The position numbers were made by a program, and so were the translations under genes. This document shows, piece after piece, positions 46,481 through 56,730 of a stretch of DNA of 64,000 bases. The notes beneath the pieces are model-generated. The model did not search any database. It was not told the DNA's origin and was given only the letters and a program-made list of their open reading frames with translations. Every line of letters begins with the position of its first letter. Positions within the stretch are counted from its first letter, which is position 1. This DNA is from Bedellia somnulentella (taxonomy: Eukaryota > Arthropoda > Insecta > Lepidoptera > Bedelliidae): NCBI GenBank assembly GCA_963576735.1, contig OY755170.1:27822875-27886874 (forward strand), in the 5' to 3' direction.

Positions 46481-47946
46481 ATCTCGCCTTATCATTCGCT
46501 TGTAATCACTACTAATACACTGTCAATGAACCTTCTAATAGACCGATTACGATTGGCTATTACTTAACAATCTCACCATCACGATACTAATTATATTTTG
46601 CGGTTCGGCAATGCTTTGCCCTGTCTAGACATTGATTAGATTATTGAACGCACAACCAGCAGAGGCTAGGAACATCTACAATTGATGAGTGACTGTGTTG
46701 GATCAGCTGACTTACACGACAGTCTCGTAATGCTACAGTGACTTGTTATTTAGGTGATATTCATGTTCATTTATTCGTCGTATTTGAATTATAATACTAA
46801 CTTAAAACTAAAAACTATTTACAACCAGTATGAATAAATTTGAAAAATATATTAATCGAAAATTTGAAAATGAGAATATATATTAAAATTTTGTTTGGAA
46901 TACTATAAATGTCAATGACACACATCTTTAAGTTAATGAATTAGAAAATGTCAATTTGAAATAAAAAAATATTTTCTTGGCCTGTAATGTAATGCACACT
47001 AAGAGTACTATCGCGATGGTAACCTAAGACTGACGGCTCATATTACCCTCCGGAGTATTAAACCCCACTCAGCGGACAATCAGATGATTCATTGTGCGAT
47101 GTTCTAACCTATCTCGGATTAAACTTATGAAGTGTGAGAGTGAATTCTCTCATTAATGGCCACCTCCGGGTTTGAGGCTAACACTTTAATCGTTACACTC
47201 GTTATTTCAACTTAATATTTTAAAAGAGATGCAGTAGGTGTTTTTTTCTATCTCATATGTGTGTGAGTGTGAGCAACAATAAGTGCATAAAAACTTAATA
47301 ACTCAAGCTGTAACAATTTTGGGACTTCTGCACTGCAAAGACCTCACGCGGAGGTTAAATGAAAAAGACCTAAACGATGTATTTCGCACCAAAAAATTAG
47401 TGCTGAAAATTACAACAAAATCAACGCAAAGACTCAAATCAGACCTATCTTAAAACTTTATTTGAATATATAGCAAGGCCAGGAATAAGAGCTACAAATA
47501 TAGAATAAGCTTAAAGTTGTATGCACGTTCAAACTTAGGCTTCGGCATTTGGATGCCGATGGTGTCATTCATCATCACCGAGAGGGATAAGGATTTTTTC
47601 TTTTTGAAGTTGTGGCACAGGTTTTTGTGACCATCGTGCCGTGATTATAATAAGGCCATATTTGAATTTTGCGAATCGGGAGTAATGACGTCAACCTGCA
47701 TATTGCGGAGGCGGAATGCAAGGGTGGGAAGGTCGTGGGCGGGCGGCAGTCGACCGATCAATACTTGCTGGATGTTTCGCTTCTACGTTAGTAAATCTGT
47801 AGAATTTCTTTAATAAACATGAACACAAAGATAAAACTTAGAAAAAGAAGATAACTATTTAATAATAGAATGAAGAATTGTAGTGTTCTCTAATTATAAT
47901 CGGTGACTGAGATTAATCTATTCAGAAAATAATCCACCAGCAAAGG

Positions 47947-48513
47947 ATGGAGGAAGATATGAGAGAGACACTAAACCGTGAACAAATTCAGGAGTACATT
48001 TCTACTTTGACTCAGTTAACAACAAGGCTGGTTGACAGCGAAAAGAGGTTAGCTGAGATGAAAGAACGTAACAAGATATGGCAGCGACAACTGCAGACGC
48101 GTCTCAGCGAGTTATTTAGTGCGTCTCGCGAAGCAGGATCGAGCCAGGCCGCAGGGACGAGCTACGCCGCAGGGATGAGCTACGCCGCATGGTCAAGCCA
48201 GGCCGCAGAGTCGAGCCACGCCGCAGGGTCGTTCCACACCGCAGGGACGAGCTACGCCGCAGGGACGAGCTACGTCGCAGGGTCGAACCAGGCCGCAGAG
48301 TCGAGCCACGCCGCAGGGTCGTTCCTCGCCGCAGGGACGAGCCATGCCGCAGGGCCACGTCGCGTCGAGCTGCGGCCAGCGCGGCAAGCCGAGCGGAACC
48401 AGCGGTTGCAAGAAGCGCGAGTGTGGCGCGGGGCCACCACCGAGAGGACTGGCCTACCGTCACCAACACGACGTTCCAACATTAAGAGGAAACACTGCGA
48501 TCGAGACAACTAA
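47947..48513 (+). CDS. uncharacterised ORF: helical N-terminus plus minisatellite-encoded Ala-Gly-Ser repeats
   Basis: The frame encodes 188 residues from ATG 47947. Residues 1-60 are charged and amphipathic (REQIQEYISTLTQLTTRL, EKRLAEMKERNKIWQRQL), a likely coiled coil. About 48135-48357 is a 15-bp tandem array (GAGCYACGCCGCAGGG type) giving pentapeptides of the form S/T-S-x-A-A-G/E. The C-terminus is basic (RRSNIKRKHCDR). All six frames are open across the array, as expected of a stop-free repeat, so that part is weak evidence. The unique N-terminal 190 bp reading in frame with it is the better sign. It lies inside PLXDC intron 2 on the same strand. It may be an intronless gene, a retrocopy or part of a mobile element; not recognised. 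Confidence 0.4.
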   Translation: MEEDMRETLNREQIQEYISTLTQLTTRLVDSEKRLAEMKERNKIWQRQLQTRLSELFSASREAGSSQAAGTSYAAGMSYAAWSSQAAESSHAAGSFHTAGTSYAAGTSYVAGSNQAAESSHAAGSFLAAGTSHAAGPRRVELRPARQAERNQRLQEARVWRGATTERTGLPSPTRRSNIKRKHCDRDN

Positions 48514-48884
48514 TGGGTATTTGTAAATAATATAGCTGTCCCCCAGTGACCGTGAACAGACCTACCAATGTGTGAGTGTGACCTTAACAGATCTATCAAT
48601 GTGTTACAATTTATTGAAGATCGTATGGCTGGCTTCAAATTAATGTAGGCGTTTGCGGAGTGATTGTTTCGTGTTACTATTCTACTTTACCTAACTGGTG
48701 TTTGTTTGGCCCTGCCTAATTATTCCTGGACTGGTCTTTAAATGACTGTTTGGACTAGACTTGCGTACGAGGTTCTGAGTATTGTTGTTGTTCAGATAGA
48801 AGTAAAATATTCGTATTTTTCAATTGTTTGATTGTCTCCCCGACAAAATAGTTACCAAATAATTTTAATATAATGCTGTTTAGT

Positions 48885-49110
48885 GCCGGCTTAGAATGTT
48901 ACTACCCTTTTCTACCCACGGGTGTCGTAAGAGGCGACGAAGGGAAAGGTATGAGATATTTATAAGTGGTTTTGGGGCGATGTGGTGTGAGACCCTGATG
49001 GGTCGATACGATACTTTATTTCTACCATCTTCTCCCATTTCAACTTCCAAATGTGGCTGATAAGGAATTTCTAGCTCTGAAGCTCTGGCTACCCCAACGT
49101 AGCCTACCCC
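48885..49110 (+). mobile_element. SINE copy (family S-tatg)
   Basis: GTGCCGGCTTAGAATGTTAC, CCACGGGTGTCGTAAGAGGC, GGGCGATGTGGTGTGAGACC, CATTTCAACTTCCAAATGTGG and GCTCTGGCTACCCCAACG lie in sense order. The tail is missing. Confidence 0.82.
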
Positions 49111-49664
49111 ATATCAAACGTTCTTGGCAGCTAGACCCGGAGCTCTTGACCAAGTAGACTCTTTAGTAAAGCTTTTTTTTATTTGGTATTTTTTATTTAC
49201 ACAATAAACAAAGAATTAAGCATATGTACACACTTAACTATATAAACACAAGCCCCTCTTTCTCACTGGGCACTCTGGAAAGTGCCCAGGGCCCCGTGAT
49301 CGATAGGGGCCCCCCTCTACTCGGCCAGATCACGAAACAGTAACCGAAATGTATTGCCGAGAAACTTTGTTGATTCGTATACATCGAACCTCAATTACTG
49401 CTCAAAAATTTTTACTGATATTGATATTTTAAAACATTCGAGGGTAAAATACTGCAACAATTTGCAATTACGTCATCAGATAAATATAATCTTATTTTAC
49501 ATTACTAGGTATAAGGTTTGGCGAATTTATAATTGTATAAGTGTTGTGTACGCCTTTAATTGGCATACAATATTAGAACTAGAACTTTAGATATATACAA
49601 GCATATCATTGTATTAATATGTATGCTGTTGGTGTTCCTTCAATAAATAAGTACACTCTCGTAC
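49111..49664. other. intronic sequence without recognised gene
   Basis: The stretch contains a self-complementary block GGGCACTCTGGAAAGTGCCC (49266-49285, a stem of about eight pairs) and otherwise AT-rich sequence. Confidence 0.45.
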
Positions 49665-50401
49665 ACATATGCTGAGTCGGCTCTCAGTGCGCATCAAATA
49701 TATTTGAAAACTGTTTGTCGCATTATTATGAGTGGCTAGATCAAATTTTTTTTTATTTTTTTTTATATCATGGTTTTATTTAGTTTACACCTATAGGTCG
49801 CCAGGAAGACAAACTAATAACATAAGTGTTGTTTCCCGCAGTAAAAAAGTTAATAATTCGTTATTAAGCGAGAAAGAAAGTGATAACAAGGGAGTTTTCG
49901 ACGAAAAAAGGTTCTCGAGTACTTTGCAAATTACGAAAAAAATGAGCACTATGTTTAAAAACCGTAGAGTTTGGATCGCATTTCACAGGTCACTCTATTT
50001 CTACCACGAATCCATAACGATCTGGCCAAATCGTTATGGATTCGTGGATGACAAAATCGTTAAGCGTTAACGAATTTATGATCTGGAGGGCAATTTTCGC
50101 AAGTTCGATATCATTACTATAATAGAAATTATATCAAGTGTTCAATGTCGTGTGCAAAATATCACAAAGTGACATTATATTTCTATTGATAGATTGAAAC
50201 TGAATTCTCGCACACGGTAGTAATTTTTCCTTAGATATCAAAGAACGAAGACCGAAATCAATGATCCAAGCGAATGAATTGAATGAAAGGTCAGTTTAAC
50301 TGTCATCTTAGATATGAAAAGGTCTTCATATCTGTCAATATTTACATATGTTTTAGTTTGTTTAAACCTACTAATTTTAAATGTTTACTTTGTTTTGTAT
50401 A

Positions 50402-51261
50402 TGTCGTAGGATGATTTGATGTTTAGGTTTTTTGCAAAAAACCTAGGGATTTTGCAAAAATCCGGATAATTAGACAACGGTTAAAATATTTTCTAATCTT
50501 ACTAGGTTTTTTGCGAAAAAACTAGTTGGTTTAGTAGGATTGTACTTCCTTAATGCTGATTGGCTGATTTCTGATTGCTCGCCTACACTTATTCTGATTG
50601 GTTCGTCATTGTGGTATTGAGATATTATAGCTAGAGTTATGAAGGGTAAGAAATGACAATACTTATTTGATACTAGGAATTAAATAATTTATTTACTCTT
50701 TTGCTTGTATTATGGGATACTACCTCAGCGATATATTTAATATTATATAATACACATATGCTCATCACATAAATGTTGCTCTCAGCGGGGATCAAACCCG
50801 CAACCTCCAGACCGAAAAGCTAGTCACCCATCCACTCGGCCACGGACGTCTTCAATATAGGTAGGAACAATAAAGTAGGTACGTTTTAAATTGTAGTATT
50901 GAGGTTTTATATATTAGAGTTATAAAGGGAAATGACAATACTATTTTTATACTTAGGAACTCTTTGTAACCAAAATAAAAATAAAAATCAAATTAAATGT
51001 AGGTAGGAACAATGAAGTAAGTACGTCTTAATTAACAACCAATCAGAGATGACGTGATTACGGGGCACTGCAATCGACCAATCAGTGTACAGTATTCATA
51101 AAAACTGACATTTCGGTTCGGAGTCATACTAAACCGACTAGTATTTTTGCAAAAAACCTAGTAAGATTAGAAAATATTATAACCGTTGTCTAATTATCCG
51201 GATTTTTGCAAAATCCCTAGGATTTTTGCAAAAAACCTAAACATCAAATCATCCTACGACA
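50402..51261. mobile_element. 860-bp MITE, 135-bp terminal inverted repeats, TATA target duplication
   Basis: The ends are TGTCGTAGGATGATTTGATG and inverse. Arms 50402-50536 and 51127-51261 match throughout. It is flanked by TATA (50398-50401, 51262-51265). The arms contain several TTTTTGCAAAAA palindromes. It is nested inside the 1930-bp element. Confidence 0.92.
50768..50862 (-). mobile_element. tRNA-derived SINE head inside the 860-bp MITE
   Basis: The - strand shows CCGTGGCCGAGTGGATGG (box A) and GCGGGTTTGATCCCCGC (T arm/box B), with a serine/leucine-like layout between them. The tRNA resemblance is good in the T arm but the acceptor stem is not closed. Confidence 0.65.
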
Positions 51262-52260
51262 TATATACCCCTTTCATTAAAACTTTATGTCATTTCATCA
51301 AGGTCCATAATATAAAATTATAATGCATTCTTTTTGTTCATATTGATAATTTTGTAGTAATTATTTTGTTGGTAATATTTATTTTATTTTTCAACCAAGA
51401 ATGATCAATGAGTGTATGTAAATCAGTTTCAAATTTTTTTTTTAACTTTTCAAAATGTGTTTTCTTTTCACTGGACGTTGGCAAAGTTACTGTGTTAAAA
51501 CACGGTCAAAGGCCATTGAAGAAAAATTGAATTAGTTTGTTTAAATTTTCCTTTAAGTGTACTTTGCCGGTAACTAGCAAAGTCTGAATTCCCAAATGGA
51601 CCATCCGACAACCGAATTTAGTTTTGGAAATTTTATAATGGTAAAATAATATATTTTTAATATTTAAATGACATAATTAACGTTGATCCAAGTAGACATT
51701 ATTTACAACTTTTAAGACTATTTGATCTATGATCCATTTAATATATTTACCTACATTTTAATTTTCTATCTATATGCAAACAAAATTTGAAAACAAAATG
51801 GCTACCGTTCGCACGACATCTTCAAATATCATCATATCGTCTGATCGTGACCACACGATATCATCCTTTGATATATATCATATCGGCTGGTTTTCAATAG
51901 AAAAATATCAATCGGATGGAGTGAGAATAGCTCAAGTCAAATATCGATCGCAAAATATCACAAAAGTGATAAATATCGAAAGTGATATAATATCTACCGT
52001 GTGAAAATTGCCCTCCTGGTCGCCATCTTCACACATAAACAAAGCGTTTTCAGCGTCTCTACCGGTAATGAATAATAATGTAACTACTTTACGCTTTAGG
52101 CCGCGCGTTTAGTTGCCCATATCGAGAAACGATTTCTTATCATTGATCTGCCCAAACCACATCACGATGTGGCCAATAAACAGTTGAACACATTATGAAA
52201 TACGACTATTTCATGATGTGTTCAAATTTACGATATAGCCACGACACATAGATACGAGTA

Positions 52261-55038
52261 ATGTTCTGCATGGCTAGTATGAGCGACGTTGTAACTAGAT
52301 ATCGTTTGTATTCTAAGCCACGACCAGCTCACATGTGTAGGGGAAGAGGAGGTGGAGTAGGTTTTTATGTTAGTGATTCAATTAAAGTTCGTCGTCAAAA
52401 AACTACGGATGACCGCATTGAACAAATGTGGTTTTCCACCAAAATTAATGGAAACACTATAGCAATAGGCACAGCGTACAGGCCACAATGGCTGAACGTT
52501 GATACTTTTATAGATGCTTTAACGGACTCGGTGGCTTGCTTTTCTAAGTTTGAGTATGTCGTACTTATGGGAGATTTTAATATAAATATGCTCAACCTGC
52601 AGGATTTAAACACAATAAAACTTAATCGATTCTTGGAATATATGGACCTTAGTCAGGTAGTCTCTGAACCCACGCACTTTACATCTGAGTCGGAGTCATT
52701 AATCGATGTTGTGTGCACTAACTGCCGTATCCGAGATATATCCGTATCTAACATAACTGGTTCCATTGGTCACTGCATGATCAATGTGACGTTAACTATA
52801 AAAAGAGTGAAATCCCCTCCTCGTACTATAACATTCAGGCCATTAAAGAATATTGACATGGAGGAGTTCATCAAGTCGGTGAGTAAGACAAACTGGGGGC
52901 CTTTAACACATTCAACTTTGTCATTACCAGATCAAATGGTATCTGATTTTAATGCTAAAATCATGATTATATTTAATTTGCATGCTCCCGAAAAAACTAT
53001 TAAAATTTCAAGTAAACCATTACCATGGATAACGCCCAATATTAAATTTATGATGGAACTTCGCAATGCCGCTTTTGATCAGCATAAGCGTACAAAAACT
53101 GATGGACATAAACAATATTATAAAGACCTGAAGAGCTTAGTCTCTACTAGCCTCCACTGTGAAAAAAGAGCTTACTTTAATCATACGGTGAATTCACACA
53201 TTAAAAACAGCAAGACATTTTGGAGAAATCTGAAGTCTAAAATTCTCAATGATCCATCAACTAAAAATGCTCTTCCTGACGCTTTTAACAATCCAGATCT
53301 AATTAATGACCATTTTCTCGACGTCCCCGGTCCTAAAGAGGTGTCCCCATCCATCATCACACATTTTAAAAGTAATCGTTTTACTTCTTCTGTCTTTTCC
53401 CTAAAAACGGTTAGTCAGGATGAAGTGCTGAAATGCATTTTATCTATTACTTCAAATGCAGTTGGGGCAGATGGGATAAGTAGAGACATGATTTTGTTAA
53501 CACTTCCATATTCGTTGGTAGCTATCACTGATATTATTAATACTTCTATAATAACATCGACCGTACCTGATATTTACAAGGCTGCTATAATCAATCCACT
53601 TCCCAAAAATGAAGAACCTTTAGATATAAAAGATCTTAGGCCTATTAGCATTTTGCCTTTCCTTTCGAAAGTTCTAGAAAAAGTGGTTTATATACAAACG
53701 TTTAAATATATGGAGACTACAGGAATTTTGCCCGCTCTACAGTCAGGATTTCGCCGAGGACGAGGTACGGTGACTGCTTTGCTGGATGTTACGGATAACA
53801 TTCTTGTTGAACAAGACAACGGTTGTGGAACAATACTAGCTTTACTGGACTTTTCACGCGCGTTTGAAGGAGTAAATGTTTCATTAATACTAGCAAAATT
53901 AGAATATTATGGTGTTGATGCGACCTCTATTAAATGGTTTGAAAGTTATTTAATGAATAGGAAGCAAAGCGTTAAACTACCCATAGGCAACACTGGTACT
54001 TTCTTGACTTCTGCAGCAAAGTCTATAAATAGAGGTGTCCCTCAGGGTTCTATTTTGGGTCCACTCCTTTTCATTGTATATACAGCAGACTTGCTTGACG
54101 TGATAAAATATAGTAAATTTCACACATATGCTGATGACGTGCAAGTATATGTATCTGCTAAGCCTAGTAACATAGACACGGCCATTGACAGACTAAACGA
54201 GGATCTTGACGCCATTGCTACATGGTCTGCAGCAAACTCGCTTGTACTGAATCCACTTAAATCCAGTTATATGATTATCGGCTCCAAATTTCAAATCAAG
54301 AAAATAGCTTATAATATAGTAGATAAAGGTATAAAAATCAAAATTCTTGGAAAGGAACTCAAACAAGTTAAGGAAGCTAAAAATTTAGGTATAACGTTTG
54401 ACTCTCAATTACGCTTTGAAAATCATATAGTAAGTTTGGTTAAAAATTGCTTTTTCCGGTTGAAGGTTCTATATAAAATTCGTAATTTACTGACAGAAAA
54501 ATCTCGCATCATGGTTTGTGAATCACTAATCCTATCCAGATTGAATTACGGTGACTTAGTGTATGGGCCGCGTCTTCTATCGCACTCACAGAGACTAGTA
54601 CAGCGTGTGCAAAATGCATGTTGCAGATTTTGTTTTGATGTTCCTCCTCGCAGCCATATAACACCATTTCTTAACAAGGCTTCTATGTTAAACATGGAAT
54701 CACGAAGAAAGCAGCATTTGGCATGTTTGATGTTTGATGTCGTCAATTTAAGATCTCCTGAGTATTTGTTTAATAAGCTTAAATTCCTTAACCATCATAA
54801 TTTGAGCCATACTGTACGAGCATGCCGTCCACCTCTTGCTACTCATCCTCACCGTACTGCAGCTTTTAGGGGAAGTTTCCGCTACCATGCGACTAAGTGT
54901 TGGAATAATATTCCACCACCGATAAGAAATATAGCATCTAAACTAAGTTTTAAAAACAATTTTAAAACATACTTATTAAGTAAACAGGCATTAAATATTC
55001 CGAAATCTTTTGCGCATGTAGTGGTATATGAATCATGA
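52261..55038 (+). CDS. non-LTR retrotransposon ORF2: endonuclease remnant and reverse transcriptase
   Basis: One frame of 925 residues, no stop. The N-terminus is an AP-like endonuclease lacking its first part: GGGVGFYV, YRPQW, then MGDFN (Asp105). The usual SDH motif reads SIGH, so a conserved Asp is absent. The reverse transcriptase follows: LRPISILPFLSKVLEK, SGFRRGRGTVTALL, motif A LLDFSRAF with Asp530, RGVPQGSILGPLLF, and YADD at 623-626. After it come a thumb and a long C-terminal domain with SRLNYGDLVYG. The layout fits the CR1/L2/jockey side of the LINE tree. The start is uncertain, since ATG 52261 falls at a junction with repeat U and looks like a 5' truncation point. Confidence 0.9.
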   Translation: MFCMASMSDVVTRYRLYSKPRPAHMCRGRGGGVGFYVSDSIKVRRQKTTDDRIEQMWFSTKINGNTIAIGTAYRPQWLNVDTFIDALTDSVACFSKFEYVVLMGDFNINMLNLQDLNTIKLNRFLEYMDLSQVVSEPTHFTSESESLIDVVCTNCRIRDISVSNITGSIGHCMINVTLTIKRVKSPPRTITFRPLKNIDMEEFIKSVSKTNWGPLTHSTLSLPDQMVSDFNAKIMIIFNLHAPEKTIKISSKPLPWITPNIKFMMELRNAAFDQHKRTKTDGHKQYYKDLKSLVSTSLHCEKRAYFNHTVNSHIKNSKTFWRNLKSKILNDPSTKNALPDAFNNPDLINDHFLDVPGPKEVSPSIITHFKSNRFTSSVFSLKTVSQDEVLKCILSITSNAVGADGISRDMILLTLPYSLVAITDIINTSIITSTVPDIYKAAIINPLPKNEEPLDIKDLRPISILPFLSKVLEKVVYIQTFKYMETTGILPALQSGFRRGRGTVTALLDVTDNILVEQDNGCGTILALLDFSRAFEGVNVSLILAKLEYYGVDATSIKWFESYLMNRKQSVKLPIGNTGTFLTSAAKSINRGVPQGSILGPLLFIVYTADLLDVIKYSKFHTYADDVQVYVSAKPSNIDTAIDRLNEDLDAIATWSAANSLVLNPLKSSYMIIGSKFQIKKIAYNIVDKGIKIKILGKELKQVKEAKNLGITFDSQLRFENHIVSLVKNCFFRLKVLYKIRNLLTEKSRIMVCESLILSRLNYGDLVYGPRLLSHSQRLVQRVQNACCRFCFDVPPRSHITPFLNKASMLNMESRRKQHLACLMFDVVNLRSPEYLFNKLKFLNHHNLSHTVRACRPPLATHPHRTAAFRGSFRYHATKCWNNIPPPIRNIASKLSFKNNFKTYLLSKQALNIPKSFAHVVVYES

Positions 55039-55415
55039 GTTGGTCAAAATGGCTAATGAATTGGTGTGGTTAAGGTTGCGAATTGGCGGCGAAATAATAT
55101 CTCGTTTTCATTATTTTGGTTTATATAATTTGTAGTTTCAATATAGTAATTTTTATAAGTTATCATCTTATAGTTATAGGAATTTAAATGTTAGTCTTTG
55201 CTAAATGGTCCGCCCAGGGAAACAACTGAAAATCAGTGTTTTGCGTAAAGCAAATTTCAACGCTGAGTTGGATCCCATTTTCATTGCTGTGACACACAAA
55301 ATTGGTGTTGTAATGTTCTTTTGTTTTTGTAATGTATGTGATTATGCTGTTATAATTTGTGTGTCTTAGTTGTGGAAATAAATGTTTTATCTATCTATCT
55401 ATCTATCTATCTATA
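52261..55415 (+). mobile_element. LINE element with (TATC)n 3' tail, 5' truncated
   Basis: The ORF is followed by about 340 bp of 3' UTR, an AATAAA at 55378, and a (TATC)n tail at 55388-55415. A microsatellite tail instead of poly(A) is seen in several L2/CR1-type lineages. Inserted in PLXDC intron 2 in the sense direction. Confidence 0.85.
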
Positions 55416-55526
55416 TCGCGTGGTATTAAACAGCCATCTCTTTCGCATTTACTTAAGATCGTATACAGTCGTCTCAGTATATATAAAAGGACGCTCGTAC
55501 TAGCCTTGCTGATGGTGATATGAATG

Positions 55527-55602
55527 GACAAGCCACCCACTGCAGAGATAGCACACTGATAATAAAAGTAGGCAGCGCATCGCGCAGATGAATACAGCCA
55601 CT
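55527..55602. repeat. 75-bp direct repeat, copy 1
   Basis: CCACCCACTGCAGAGATAGC through GCGCATCGCGCAGATGAATACAGC is nearly identical to 56652-56727. Confidence 0.85.
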
Positions 55603-55794
55603 GTTACTTGGGTCCAAGATATCTATACCGATCACATCATAACTTAGCCGAATACCACTATATTCCTGCATTGAATATACTTTTAAAATTCATAATATAA
55701 AACTACCATATACAATGTAACCGGCGCGGCTGATTCGATGACTATCTAGTGATGTGCAAAGTCCACGCGACTATGATGTCAGCTTGTCAGCGAA

Positions 55795-55865
55795 CTACCT
55801 TCGTAGCTGAGATGGATAGAGTCGGCGTCCAAATCCAGAGGATGGATGGATTTCGATACGGACTC
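55795..55865 (+). mobile_element. tRNA-like SINE remnant
   Basis: TCGTAGCTGAGATGGATAGA (box A-like) and GATGGATTTCGATACGG (box B-like) lie about 35 bases apart. Confidence 0.5.
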
Positions 55866-56471
55866 CGAAAACTTTAGTGGAACTGTAGACAAACATAATT
55901 AATTTGGTTTTCAATTAAGCACATGTTTGTCAACTCAAATGCATCGTAGAATAGATTTCGCTTTCGCAGTGAACTGGTTAAATCACGCAATTCACCGCAT
56001 GCCTACTCTATCGACAGGTCGCGCGCACCCGCACTTCATACAATAGCTAAGTTCAGTCAGGGGCATATTGCGGAACGCCCCAACGAACGCCACGGTTAAC
56101 CATTTCACCCATTTCACTAAAGTTTTGTCAGCCACTAGTAACATTGGTGACATTGAGTGCGCATTTTGTTCAAATCATTTCACACTACTCACGAGTACAG
56201 TATAGATATTTTTAATTGAATACCGAGTACCCCAAGTGGAAGCATCATATGTGTGTTTATTAAACCATGTGTGTTTGTGCTTTGGTCAGCAAGGTTGTTG
56301 GCGACTTACTCTTATATAGCTGGGTATGAATTCGTAGATCTGTACTAAGCAGCGAGAATATGTAAAAAATAGAATACCATCGCGACAATGCAATCATGTT
56401 ATAGGATCGAAATTTATTAAAAAATCTTTTTAGTTTCGGTAATATAAAACAATATTTAAAAAATCGAATCT

Positions 56472-56730
56472 TTACAATTAGAATAGAATAGAATAGAATA
56501 ACTCTTTATTGTACATCAAACACAAATTTACATTAGAAATTATCATACAGTTTACAATGAGGTACAATCGGCGGTCTTATCGCTAAGAGCGATCTCTTCC
56601 AGACAACCTTTGGAAGGTGAGACCGGTAAACTAGTTATCTGGGTAGATGCACAAAACAAGTCACCCACTGCAGAGATAGCACACTGATAATAAAAGTAGG
56701 CAGCGCATCGCGCAGATGAATACAGCATAT
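56472..56730 (-). mobile_element. LINE 3' UTR fragment with (TTCTA)n tail
   Basis: On the + strand, (TAGAA)n at 56477-56500 is followed by CTCTTTATTGTACATC and CTTATCGCTAAGAGCGATCT, and CAGACAACCTTTGGAAGG. The GCTAAGAGCGATCTC block is typical of the 3' UTR of a common lepidopteran LINE. Confidence 0.65.
56652..56727. repeat. 75-bp direct repeat, copy 2
   Basis: Near-identical to 55527-55602; adjoins the LINE 3' UTR fragment. Confidence 0.85.

Larger units (their letters stand above)
50086..52015. mobile_element. 1930-bp non-autonomous DNA transposon, 13-bp TIR, CTG target duplication
   Basis: The ends are GAGGGCAATTTTC and its inverse GAAAATTGCCCTC. CTG lies on both sides (50083-50085, 52016-52018), and copy 1 of repeat U shows the unoccupied site TGATCTGGTC at 45122. 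Subterminal parts are rich in GATATC/ATATCA-like motifs and CACAAAGTGA/TCACTTT inverse pairs. No transposase frame. The superfamily is not clear; a 3-bp duplication narrows it but does not decide. Confidence 0.88.
49665..52260 (+). repeat. repeat U, copy 2 (split by a 1930-bp transposon)
   Basis: Copy 2 covers 49665-50085 and resumes at 52016-52260. It shares with copy 1 the CATGGTTTTATT start, CGCAGTAAAAAAGTTAAT, AAGCGAGAAAGAAAGTGATA, an 18-bp hairpin (50004-50021 with 50030-50047) and TTTATGATCTGG. The first 80 bp (49680-49745) match the inverted block 44080-44155. Confidence 0.8.

Noticed and set aside
48116..48526. Frames on all other strands/frames of the 15-bp minisatellite
   Set aside because: The array lacks stops in every frame; only the frame continuous with the unique N-terminus at 47947 was kept.
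49732..50070. 112-codon + strand frame in repeat U copy 2
   Set aside because: It lies in a repeat whose other copy (44.8-45.1 kb) does not preserve the same frame at its start; no motif.
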